From the NCBI GenBank assembly GCA_017624795.1, contig JAGAMJ010000074.1, forward strand, positions 1-9,186: a DNA stretch of 9,186 bases, in the 5' to 3' direction. Source of the stretch: Clostridia bacterium (GTDB taxonomy: Bacteria > Bacillota > Clostridia > Oscillospirales > CAG-272). Of the stretch, positions 1 to 6,175 are shown in pieces (positions within the stretch are counted from its first letter, which is position 1; every line of letters starts with the position of its first letter). The notes below the pieces were generated by a model. That model saw nothing but the letters and a program-made list of their open reading frames with translations. It was not told the origin of the DNA and did not search any database. The position numbers and the translations under genes were made by a program.

Positions 1-420
1 AGATACCGTCAGATCCTTGCCGATCTTGACCTTGGACTTGAAACGCGCCTGACGCATAAGGTGGGACTTCTGTCCGGCGGTCAGCGCCAGGCAGTCACGC
101 TGCTGATGGCAACGCTCAACACCCCCAAGGTGCTGTTGCTTGACGAGCATACCGCTGCCCTTGACCCCAAGACCGCGGCAAAGGTGTTGGAGATCACCGA
201 CCGCATCGTGGAAAGGGACCGTTTGACCACCTTGATGATCACCCACAATATGCAGGACGCCATTGATCACGGCAATCGCCTGATCATGATGCACGAGGGG
301 CAGATCATCATTGACGTGCGCGGCGAGGAAAAGAAGAAGCTGACCGTGCCCGATCTGCTTTCTATGTTTGCAAATGCCAGCGGAAAGGCGTTCGCTAACG
401 ACCGCGCGATGCTGTCTTGA
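1..420 (+). CDS. ABC transporter ATP-binding protein (3' part, COG1101-like)
   Basis: This is the C-terminal half of an ABC-type ATPase, which hydrolyses ATP at the cytoplasmic face of a membrane permease. The frame is open from base 1 (139 visible codons) and ends at TGA 418-420; the start and the Walker A motif lie outside the window. Visible in order, numbered from base 1, are the signature LSGGQ (24-28), Walker B LLLDE (45-49), a D-loop AALDP (52-56) and the switch histidine in ITHN (His82). The phrases KVGLLSGGQRQA and LLLDEHTAALDPKTA are typical of the COG1101 ATPases. These usually pair with an ABC permease and a lipoprotein of the TrpX/COG2984 type, for which amino-acid substrates have been proposed. 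The partner genes would lie to the left, so the substrate cannot be read here. The apparent GTG start at 61 lies inside the domain and is not the true start. Confidence 0.93.
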   Translation, partial: RYRQILADLDLGLETRLTHKVGLLSGGQRQAVTLLMATLNTPKVLLLDEHTAALDPKTAAKVLEITDRIVERDRLTTLMITHNMQDAIDHGNRLIMMHEGQIIIDVRGEEKKKLTVPDLLSMFANASGKAFANDRAMLS

Positions 421-425
421 TTATA

Positions 426-465
426 AAAAAAGAACGACTCTTTTGCAAAAGAGTCGTTCTTTTTT
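426..465. terminator. Bidirectional rho-independent terminator
   Basis: A perfect 40-base inverted repeat (20 bases per arm) is flanked by A-runs on the left and T-runs on the right. On either strand it reads as a hairpin followed by Us. It sits 5 bases after the ABC ATPase stop and 15 bases beyond the recR stop, so it can end transcription of both convergent genes. Confidence 0.93.
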
Positions 466-480
466 ATCCCGTTTCGGGGC

Positions 481-1080
481 TTATTCAAAATCGCGTCTGC
501 CCTCAAGCGCGCGCGAAAGGGTGATCTCGTCGGCATATTCCAGCTCGCCGCCATAGGGGATACCGTGGGCAAGTCGGGTGACCTTGACGCCAAGGGGAGA
601 GAGCAGGCGCGCGATATACATCGCAGTCGCTTCACCCTCGGTGGTGGCACCGGTCGCCACAATGACCTCGCGCACGGTGTCGTCCTCCAAGCGGACCAGC
701 AGCTCGCGCAAGCAAAGCGCATCGGGCGTGACGCCGCTCATCGGCGAGATCAGCCCGTGCAAAACGTGGTAAACGCCGCAAAAGGAACGTACCTTTTCAA
801 ACGCCATCACGGCGCGCGCGTCTTCCACCACACAAATAACCGATTTGTCACGTCCCGCATCGGCGCAAATGGGGCAAAGCTCGCGGTCGGTCAAATTCTG
901 ACAGATGGGGCAACGGCGGATCTTTTCCTTTGCGTTCTTGATGGCAGAGGTGAAGGCGTCGATCTCATCAGGGCTGTATTTGAGCACGGAAAAGGCAAGA
1001 CGTTGTGCCGTTTTTCGTCCAATGCCCGGCAAACGGGCAAACTGCTCTGTGAGAATGTCAAGCGATTCTATCCCTGACAT
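481..1080 (-). CDS. recR: Recombination mediator protein RecR
   Basis: RecR acts with RecF and RecO to load RecA on gapped DNA coated with single-strand binding protein. The 199-residue length is normal for the family. Visible are an N-terminal helix-hairpin-helix (LPGIGRKTAQRLA, residues 17-29), a four-cysteine zinc finger (C57, C60, C69, C72), a Toprim domain starting at VVEDARAVMAFE, the segment TEGEATAMYIARLL and the C-terminal HGIPYGGELEYADE block. All are hallmark RecR motifs. The ATG lies only 2 bases after the ybaB stop codon. No good Shine-Dalgarno sequence is visible in front of it, so translation is probably coupled to ybaB. It is the last gene of the SRP RNA-dnaX-ybaB-recR block and is followed by the shared terminator. 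Confidence 0.98.
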   Translation of the reverse strand: MSGIESLDILTEQFARLPGIGRKTAQRLAFSVLKYSPDEIDAFTSAIKNAKEKIRRCPICQNLTDRELCPICADAGRDKSVICVVEDARAVMAFEKVRSFCGVYHVLHGLISPMSGVTPDALCLRELLVRLEDDTVREVIVATGATTEGEATAMYIARLLSPLGVKVTRLAHGIPYGGELEYADEITLSRALEGRRDFE

Positions 1081-1082
1081 GA

Positions 1083-1442
1083 TCAGAACAGTCCGGGCAT
1101 GCCGCCCATACCGGGGAGGTTCATCGCGCCCGTGATCTTTTCCATCTCGGCGCTGCTTGTATCCTCTACGCGCTTGATGGCTTCGTTCACGGCGGCAACC
1201 AAAATGTCGGAAAGCGTTTCGATGTCGTCGGGATCGACGATCTCGGGGGCAATATCAAGCGATTGGATCTGCTTTTTGCCGTTGATCTTAACGGTGACGG
1301 CACCACCGCCCGCAGAGATCTCGTATTCGCGTTCTTCCAGCTCTGCTTGCTTTGCCGCCATATCCTCCTGCATTTTCTGTGCCTGTTGCAGCATGGCGTT
1401 CAAATTCTGACCGCCTGCGTTTCTTTGATAGTTGGCTCTCAT
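1083..1442 (-). CDS. Nucleoid-associated protein, YbaB/EbfC family
   Basis: This is a small DNA-binding protein of the YbaB/EbfC family (119 residues; family usual about 100-115). Members form dimers with a 'tweezer' shape, bind DNA with little sequence specificity, and are commonly encoded between dnaX and recR. Visible features are an N-terminal helix rich in Gln, Met and Glu (about residues 13-41), the family core GGGAVTVKINGKKQI with the following IDPDDIE-like segment, a second long helix, and a glycine/methionine-rich tail ending GMGGMPGLF. A good ribosome binding site (AAGGAGAT) lies a few bases before the ATG at 1442. The gene starts 45 bases after the dnaX stop, consistent with one operon. 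A role with RecR in DNA repair is suggested by conserved gene order and is not shown by this sequence. Confidence 0.95.
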   Translation of the reverse strand: MRANYQRNAGGQNLNAMLQQAQKMQEDMAAKQAELEEREYEISAGGGAVTVKINGKKQIQSLDIAPEIVDPDDIETLSDILVAAVNEAIKRVEDTSSAEMEKITGAMNLPGMGGMPGLF

Positions 1443-1487
1443 AATGATCTCCTTATCGAAAAAATGATACCCATTTGGGGGGATTTG

Positions 1488-3149
1488 TTATTGGTCACCG
1501 TTTACCGCATCCAAAAGATCGTCCAGAACGGTATCCTTTGACTCTGTCTGCCCGTCGGTCACTTCAAAGAGCAGCTTGATCGTGGAAGCGTCCCTTTTGA
1601 GCTCGGGGGAAAGGGCACGGCAAAGCAGCGCCTTAGCGTCCGGCTCGCCCAGCATGATCTCGGCAAAGGGGTTGGACAGTTGTATGACGACCTGCTCGCT
1701 CTCGTCCAGAAACGCACGCGCGTCGGTGAGGAACGAGGCGGTCATCACGTTTTCACGTCGCACGCGCTCCACGCAATTCATAAATCCGCGAATGCGGTGT
1801 AAAACGCGGCCCGTTTGCGCAGGTGCTGTGCCAGAAGCTACGGACGCTTTGGGTGCTGCCGGCGTGGGCACGTTATTGCGCGCTACGGCAGTAGGCGCGG
1901 CTTCTTTTGCGACAGGGGAAGAGGGCTTTTTTGCTTTTGATTCAATATGCTCGGCAACGGGTGCCGATTTTTTGGCAGACGACGTGGGAGCTGCGGGTGC
2001 GCCCGCGGCAAATGCGTCCTCCAAGCGCTCAATGCGGGAAAGCAAGCTTTCCGCACAGGTGTCAAGGGTGGGATCGCACATACGGATCAGCGTCAGCTCG
2101 GCGATCATGCGCTTCACGGCGTTTGCCGACTGCATGGCAAACAGTCCGTCTTCCAGTAGGTGGCAGTGCGCAAGCAGCGTCCCTTTTTTGAAGAGCTCCG
2201 CAAGCTCCGTGAGCTTCGCTAATTCGGCATCGGTCAGATCCAAATAGTGAGAGGCGTTTGAGGTGGTCTTGATCACCAAAAGGTCGCGATAGACTGAGAT
2301 CAGGTCTTGCCAGAAGACCGTCAGGTCGCGAGAGGAGGAAACTGCCTCGTCCACGGTCGAGAAGATCGTGTCATAATTGGCGGTTGCGATCGCCTCTACA
2401 ACGGCAAGCATTTCTTCTCTGCCGCCCGAGCCCATCATCTCGTCAACAGTGGCGACGTCGATCTTTTTGCGTGCGCTGCCGCAAAGCTCCAACAAGCTGA
2501 TGGCATCACGCATACCGCCCTGTGCCATGCGCGCGATGCGCTCGGCAGCTGCGGGCTCCAATTCCATACCCTCTTGCTGCGCGATATAGGAAATGCGCGC
2601 CGCAAGGACCGACAGGGAAATGCGACGAAAATCAAAGCGCTGGCAACGGGAAACGATGGTGGCAGGGAGCTTATGCAGCTCGGTGGTTGCAAGAATGAAG
2701 ATCACGTGGGAGGGTGGCTCCTCCAAGGTTTTGAGCAAAGCGTTAAAGGCGCTTTGCGAAAGCATATGGACCTCGTCCACGATGTAAACGCGATAGCGAA
2801 GTGAGGAGGGGGTGTAAACGACCTCGTCACGGATATCGCGAATGTTTTCAACGCCGTTGTTGGAGGCGGCGTCCATTTCCAAAACGTCAGTGGAAGAGCC
2901 GTTGTCGATCGACACGCAGGCGGCACACTTGCCGCAGGGACTGCCGTCCTTTGGGGAAAGGCAGTTGACTGCCTTTGCCAGGATCTTGGCGCAGGTGGTC
3001 TTACCTGTGCCGCGCGATCCGCAGAAAAGATAGGCGTGAGAAAGGGTGTTATTTGATACCTCATAGCGAAGCACCGATGTGACATGATCCTGACCGCAGA
3101 CGTCGTCAAAGGTCTGTGGCCGCCACTTGCGATAAAGCGCCTGATGCAT
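1488..3149 (-). CDS. dnaX: DNA polymerase III subunit gamma/tau (DnaX)
   Basis: DnaX is the clamp-loader ATPase that, with delta and delta', opens the beta sliding clamp and bridges replicase cores. The chosen product is 553 residues. The start MHQALYRKWRP is preceded by AAAGGAGG (3160-3167) with 10 bases spacing. A longer frame to 3281 would run back into the SRP RNA and adds 44 unrelated residues. Seen in order: Walker A GSRGTGKT (44-51), zinc-binding cysteines C63, C72, C75 and C78, Walker B DEVH (125-128), sensor 1 LATT (153-156), the arginine-finger SRC motif (167-169), then domain III. A low-complexity Ala/Pro/Ser/Lys linker (about 380-450) precedes the tau-type C-terminal region. A slippery heptamer in that linker (residues 406-408, listed separately) could also yield a short gamma-like form. 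It is probably co-transcribed with the upstream SRP RNA and the downstream ybaB and recR. Confidence 0.97.
   Translation of the reverse strand: MHQALYRKWRPQTFDDVCGQDHVTSVLRYEVSNNTLSHAYLFCGSRGTGKTTCAKILAKAVNCLSPKDGSPCGKCAACVSIDNGSSTDVLEMDAASNNGVENIRDIRDEVVYTPSSLRYRVYIVDEVHMLSQSAFNALLKTLEEPPSHVIFILATTELHKLPATIVSRCQRFDFRRISLSVLAARISYIAQQEGMELEPAAAERIARMAQGGMRDAISLLELCGSARKKIDVATVDEMMGSGGREEMLAVVEAIATANYDTIFSTVDEAVSSSRDLTVFWQDLISVYRDLLVIKTTSNASHYLDLTDAELAKLTELAELFKKGTLLAHCHLLEDGLFAMQSANAVKRMIAELTLIRMCDPTLDTCAESLLSRIERLEDAFAAGAPAAPTSSAKKSAPVAEHIESKAKKPSSPVAKEAAPTAVARNNVPTPAAPKASVASGTAPAQTGRVLHRIRGFMNCVERVRRENVMTASFLTDARAFLDESEQVVIQLSNPFAEIMLGEPDAKALLCRALSPELKRDASTIKLLFEVTDGQTESKDTVLDDLLDAVNGDQ
1873..1932 (-). 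other. Candidate -1 programmed frameshift site in dnaX (slippery heptamer plus -1 stop)
   Basis: On the coding strand, codons 406-408 of dnaX read GCA AAA AAG, so the heptamer A AAA AAG (1932 down to 1926) is in the X-XXY-YYZ register needed for tandem -1 slippage. It is the same heptamer used in E. coli dnaX. In the -1 frame, 17 codons (ALFPCRKRSRAYCRSAQ) follow before TAA at 1875-1873. The product would be about 425 residues, close to the 431-residue E. coli gamma subunit. A stem of about 8 bp with one bulge and a 4-base loop lies in the shifted stretch, but it starts about 26 bases after the heptamer, farther than the usual 5-9. No upstream Shine-Dalgarno-like stimulator is seen. The same heptamer also occurs in frame in spoIIE, so chance occurrence is possible. 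Confidence 0.45.
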
Positions 3150-3159
3150 AGACGTAGCC

Positions 3160-3167
3160 CCTCCTTT
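3160..3167 (-). promoter_or_regulatory. dnaX ribosome binding site
   Basis: The minus strand reads AAAGGAGG here, a near-perfect Shine-Dalgarno sequence, with 10 bases to the ATG at 3149-3147. It fixes the dnaX start and rules against the longer upstream ATG at 3281, which has no such site and lies inside the SRP RNA. Confidence 0.9.
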
Positions 3168-3198
3168 TTGAAAATTGATAAAATAAGCTGCAAAATAA

Positions 3199-3469
3199 GA
3201 CCATACACCCTCCAATCGAACGTCACCTTTGCGCGGAATTCGCCTCCCTCGCTCAAAGCAGGCACCCTCACGGCACATCAAGTTAGCCGCTTAATGCTGC
3301 TTGGTTCCCCACCTGACATGGTTCACGGCGCTTGATTGCGCAAGACCCACTCGTCAACACGAAGGAGCACGCTCCGGACCGCATCGCATCGGTCCTCAAG
3401 AAGGGGATCCACCCCTGCTACAGCGGATTTCAGGTGCAGGGCTCCGCTACTTCCCCGGCTGGTATGGCC
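3199..3469 (-). ncRNA. ffs: Signal recognition particle RNA, large bacterial (6S-type) with Alu domain
   Basis: This is the RNA scaffold of the signal recognition particle, which binds Ffh and targets nascent membrane proteins. The minus strand from 3469 to 3199 gives about 271 nt, the size of the B. subtilis scr RNA. Its 5' end GGCCATAC pairs with the 3' end GTATGGTC to form the terminal stem. The Alu part shows GTAGCGG and the block CCTGAAATCCGCTGTAGCAGGG-like segment typical of scr. The Ffh-binding domain IV is clear near 3296-3317: GTCAGG, a GGAA tetraloop (3308-3305), then AAGCAGC. The tetraloop stem is TGG/CCA instead of the common TCC/GGA, a pairing-preserving swap. It lies just upstream of dnaX, as in Bacillus. 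Exact ends are inferred from the terminal pairing. Confidence 0.95.
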
Positions 3470-3492
3470 TTATTTCACAGCTTACCTTTCTT

Positions 3493-3521
3493 ATTATAAC
3501 AGATAACCTCCCTTTTTGCAA
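3493..3521 (-). promoter_or_regulatory. SigmaA-type promoter of the SRP RNA (and likely dnaX-ybaB-recR)
   Basis: On the minus strand, TTGCAA (3521-3516) is followed after exactly 17 bases by a perfect TATAAT (3498-3493). Transcription would start near 3486, giving a leader of roughly 17 bases before the mature SRP RNA 5' end that would have to be trimmed. No terminator is visible between the SRP RNA and dnaX, so the same promoter may serve the downstream genes. Confidence 0.85.
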
Positions 3522-3561
3522 GGGGGACACTGATTTTTATCGTGAATTTTGTGTGATATTT

Positions 3562-4440
3562 TTAAGTGTGCCCTCGCAACGTCCCCTTGACTTGCTCCAA
3601 TGCATGCACGGGAACGATCAGGTTGCTTGCCCCCATCGCGAGAAAGTGGGGGAAAAGATGCGGGCGGAAGGTCGGACTGCCGCCGAGCGCGACAAAGCGC
3701 CCGAGGAGGTGGGCGTTGCCAATGCCCATTTCGGCAAAATCGAGGACCGTTTGTGCGTTTTTTAAGCATAATTCGTCAAAACGCTTGGATACGGGCGCTG
3801 CGTTTGAGGAAGGTCTTGAAAGGGGATCGGTGTCGATCATAACGAAGTCTGCCGCCTCGATCAGCCCATGGGAAAGCGCGAGCGCGGCGGGCGTTTCCAA
3901 AAGGACGCCCAGCATAACGGTTTCGTCAAACCAAAGCTTTCTCGCAGTCAGCTCCCGCATGGCTTGCTCGATCGATCGGCGCGCGAGCTCGATCTCTTGC
4001 ACTGTATGAACAAACGGCAATACCAGCGCGATATGCCCCTTCGCGGACGCGCGCAGCGCGGCGCGCAGCTGGGAGAGCAAAAGCTCGCGTGAAGCGCTTG
4101 TTTGGCGCGGAGTGTTGGACAAGATGCTTTCTTGTGGCACAAGTGGGGGGCAAAGCAAGAAAAGCAGAGCACCCCTTGCCGTTTCCACCGATCTTTCGTA
4201 CAAAGAGAAAAAGCGCTCCTCCGCATACAAAAGGGTGTCGGCTTGCAAGCCCGTCGCGTCCAGCAGTGCCATACCGCTGTTTGCGCTGTCAAGCGCTTTT
4301 TCAAGCTCGCTTTGATCAAATGGGGCAAAAAGCAGCGGGATCAGCGAAACGTGCGCCGTGTCCTCGACGCAAGCAAAGGGCGAGGTATCGGTGTGCCGTG
4401 AGCTTTTTTCGATCGCTTCCGCATTTGCGCCAGATTTCAT
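3562..4440 (-). CDS. Stand-alone PTS enzyme I C-terminal-domain-like protein, probable pseudoenzyme
   Basis: No standard gene name is recognised. The 292-residue product resembles only the C-terminal PEP-utilising TIM barrel of PTS enzyme I. Matches include SQLRAALRASAKG (123-135, against QLRAILRASAFG in E. coli EI), LPFVHTVQEIELAR (141-154), GVLLETPAALALS (178-190) and DFVMIDTDPLS (198-208). The phosphohistidine and HPr-binding domains are absent. The glutamate of ETPAA (E182, EI Glu431) is kept. The EI GTND pair is DTDP here, the catalytic CGE cysteine region reads LGGS, and the counterparts of Arg296, Arg332 and Arg465 are not apparent. PEP chemistry therefore seems unlikely; a binding or regulatory role is inference. 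The start at 4440 is preferred because a GGGGG run lies 5 bases before it; ATGs at 4443 and 4452 are in frame. It appears to be transcribed alone, between a terminator upstream and the SRP promoter downstream. The frame is intact, so it is not an obvious pseudogene. Confidence 0.7.
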   Translation of the reverse strand: MKSGANAEAIEKSSRHTDTSPFACVEDTAHVSLIPLLFAPFDQSELEKALDSANSGMALLDATGLQADTLLYAEERFFSLYERSVETARGALLFLLCPPLVPQESILSNTPRQTSASRELLLSQLRAALRASAKGHIALVLPFVHTVQEIELARRSIEQAMRELTARKLWFDETVMLGVLLETPAALALSHGLIEAADFVMIDTDPLSRPSSNAAPVSKRFDELCLKNAQTVLDFAEMGIGNAHLLGRFVALGGSPTFRPHLFPHFLAMGASNLIVPVHALEQVKGTLRGHT

Positions 4441-4497
4441 CATATCCCCCATAACGGTACGTGTTTTTCTTATTTTATCCGAAATTAGAAAAACAAT

Positions 4498-4544
4498 GTA
4501 AAAGGAGCTATCTCAAATGCGAAATTTGAGATAGCTCCTTTTAC
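4498..4544 (-). terminator. Strong hairpin terminator after the DUF1846 gene
   Basis: A perfect 21-bp stem with a 5-base loop (4519-4523) begins 26 bases beyond the stop of the upstream DUF1846 gene. On the minus strand the stem ends in CCTTTTAC and is followed by ATTGTTTTTC, a serviceable U-rich tail. The 9-base GATAGCTCC of the stem (4530-4538) recurs directly at 4557-4565, which could form an alternative pairing with the other arm. The next gene (stop at 3562) would start its own transcription. A weak TTTACA / TAAAAT pair with 19 bases spacing (4502-4472) is the best promoter candidate I see. Confidence 0.85.
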
Positions 4545-4570
4545 TTATGCAAATACGATAGCTCCGCTTG

Positions 4571-6055
4571 TTATCCGTGATAGAGCTTTTTGGTTTGATA
4601 CTGCGGCTCGCAGGTCATTTGAACACCCAGCTTTTTCAGAGTATTCAGGTCGTTTTGTGCCAATATCACCGAGGAATGTGCCTCGCAGTGGCGAAGCTGT
4701 GGCAGGCATTCCAACGCGCGGCGCGCGGTTGCATCACTCACGGCACAGATCGACAGCGCGATCAGTACCTCATCGGGGTGCAGACGGGGGTTGTGGTTGC
4801 CCAGGCGCTCGATCTTCAAGTTGGAAACGGGCTCCAAGATATCGGGAGAGATCAGGCGCGTTTCCTTGGGGATATCGGCAAGCGCCTTCAATGCGTTGAG
4901 CAGCATCGCGGAGGCAGAGCCGAGCAGCTGGGAGGTCTTTCCTGTGATGATGCGTCCGTCGGATAGCTGTAATGCCGTAGCGGGGGCTTGCGTTTGCGCC
5001 GCGCGCGCCAGCGCCGCGGCGATCACGGGACGGTGATCGGTCTGCAAGCCGTCCTTTGCCATCAGGATTTTGATCTTTTCGACCTCAGTGTCGTTGTTTT
5101 CACCCTGACGCTGACGGCACAGCGCTGCGTAATAGCGCCGCAGGATCTCGTCGCGCGCGCCCTCTTGGACGTTGCCGTCGTCAAAAATGCAAAAGCCCGC
5201 CATATTCACGCCCATGTCCGTCGGGGATTGATAGGGACATTCGCCGTAAATATGCTCAAACATCGCTTTCACAACGGGGAAGATCTCCACGTCCCTGTTG
5301 TAGTTGACGGCAGTCTTGCCGTAAGCGGCGAGGTGGAACGGATCCACCATATTCATATCGTTGAGATCTGCGGTTGCTGCCTCGTAAGCGAGATTGACGG
5401 GGTGATTGAGGGGCAAGCTCCAAACGGGGAAGGTTTCAAATTTCGCATAGCCCGAGCGAATGCCGCGCTGATTATCCAGATAAAGCTGAGAAAGGCAGGT
5501 CGCCATCTTGCCCGAGCCGGGCCCGGGAGCGGTGACCACGACCAATGATCTTGTGGTTTCGATGTATTCGTTTTTGCCAAAGCCCTCGTCGCTGACGATC
5601 GCCTTGACGTCCGAGGGGTATCCGGGGATCGGATAATGGCGATAGACTTTAAGCCCCAGCGCCTCCAACCGCTTTTGGAAGGCACTTGCCGCGCTCTGCC
5701 CCGTGTAGCGCGTCAGCACGACGCTGCCCACGTACAGTCCAAAGCCGCGGAAGGCGTCGATCAGGCGCAAAACATCCTGGTCGTATGTAATGCCAAGGTC
5801 GCCACGCACCTTGTTTTTTTCAATATCTGCTGCGTTGATGGCGATGACGATCTCCGCCTCCGCCGCAAGCTGCAACAGCATACGGATCTTGCTGTCGGGC
5901 GCGAATCCGGGCAGGGCGCGCGAGGCGTGGTAGTCGTCAAACAGCTTGCCGCCGAATTCAAGATAGAGCTTGCCGCCGAATTTCTGAATACGCTCGTGTA
6001 TATGGGCGGATTGGGTGCGGATATACTGCTCGTTGTCAAAACCGATTTTGAACAT
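4571..6055 (-). CDS. DUF1846 (UPF0371) family protein
   Basis: A conserved protein of unproven function; the 494 residues match the usual family length of about 500. Recognition rests on long conserved blocks: the N-terminal MFKIGFDNEQYIRTQS, FGGKLFDDYHASRALPGF (34-51), a phosphate-loop-like TAPGPGSGKMATCLSQ (175-190), GYAKFETFPVWSLPLNHPVNLAYEAATADLND-type sequence (202-233) and a FDDGNVQEGARDEILRRYY segment near 291-309. The GPGSGK turn suggests nucleotide or phosphate binding, but no reaction is established and none is claimed here. No signal peptide or membrane segment is visible, so it should be cytoplasmic. The ATG at 6055 is preceded by AAGGGGG with about 4 bases spacing. It has its own promoter (6112-6140) and terminator (4498-4544), so it is likely monocistronic. 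Confidence 0.92.
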   Translation of the reverse strand: MFKIGFDNEQYIRTQSAHIHERIQKFGGKLYLEFGGKLFDDYHASRALPGFAPDSKIRMLLQLAAEAEIVIAINAADIEKNKVRGDLGITYDQDVLRLIDAFRGFGLYVGSVVLTRYTGQSAASAFQKRLEALGLKVYRHYPIPGYPSDVKAIVSDEGFGKNEYIETTRSLVVVTAPGPGSGKMATCLSQLYLDNQRGIRSGYAKFETFPVWSLPLNHPVNLAYEAATADLNDMNMVDPFHLAAYGKTAVNYNRDVEIFPVVKAMFEHIYGECPYQSPTDMGVNMAGFCIFDDGNVQEGARDEILRRYYAALCRQRQGENNDTEVEKIKILMAKDGLQTDHRPVIAAALARAAQTQAPATALQLSDGRIITGKTSQLLGSASAMLLNALKALADIPKETRLISPDILEPVSNLKIERLGNHNPRLHPDEVLIALSICAVSDATARRALECLPQLRHCEAHSSVILAQNDLNTLKKLGVQMTCEPQYQTKKLYHG

Positions 6056-6111
6056 AGGTCCCCCTTGGCGGCACTGTAAAACATCACCGCGCTATCATAA
6101 AACATAGTAAT

Positions 6112-6140
6112 AGTATAACACAGTTATCGCAAAGGAGCAA
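6112..6140 (-). promoter_or_regulatory. Extended -10 promoter of the DUF1846 gene
   Basis: On the minus strand, TTGCTC (6140-6135) is spaced 17 bases from TATACT (6117-6112), and TGT directly precedes the -10, giving an extended -10 element. The weak -35 half lies within an imperfect inverted repeat (6128-6151). Confidence 0.65.
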
Positions 6141-6151
6141 GCCCTTTTGCG
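6128..6151. repeat. Imperfect inverted repeat over the DUF1846 -35 region
   Basis: CGCAAAGG (6128-6135) pairs with CCTTTTGCG (6143-6151) with one bulged base across a 7-base gap. It could be an operator or a weak terminator for the upstream SLOG gene, whose stop is at 6176. No U-run follows on the minus strand, so an operator or chance is more likely than a terminator. Confidence 0.35.
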
Positions 6152-6175
6152 AAATTTCGACACCGAAAGTGTTAG

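Noticed and set aside
1576..2247. A 223-codon plus-strand open frame
   Set aside because: It is the exact antisense of the DnaX C-terminal half, serine/alanine-rich, and matches no known family.
3150..3281. N-terminal extension of DnaX to an ATG at 3281
   Set aside because: The extension overlaps the SRP RNA, does not resemble DnaX, and the family-typical MHQALYRKWRP start has a near-perfect ribosome binding site.
3511..3526. CCCTT/AAGGG hairpin as a terminator for the enzyme I-like gene
   Set aside because: It is only about 5 bp, is not followed by a U-run on the minus strand, and overlaps the SRP RNA -35 element.
4988..5548. A 186-codon plus-strand open frame
   Set aside because: It is antisense to the strongly recognisable DUF1846 gene and has no motif of its own.
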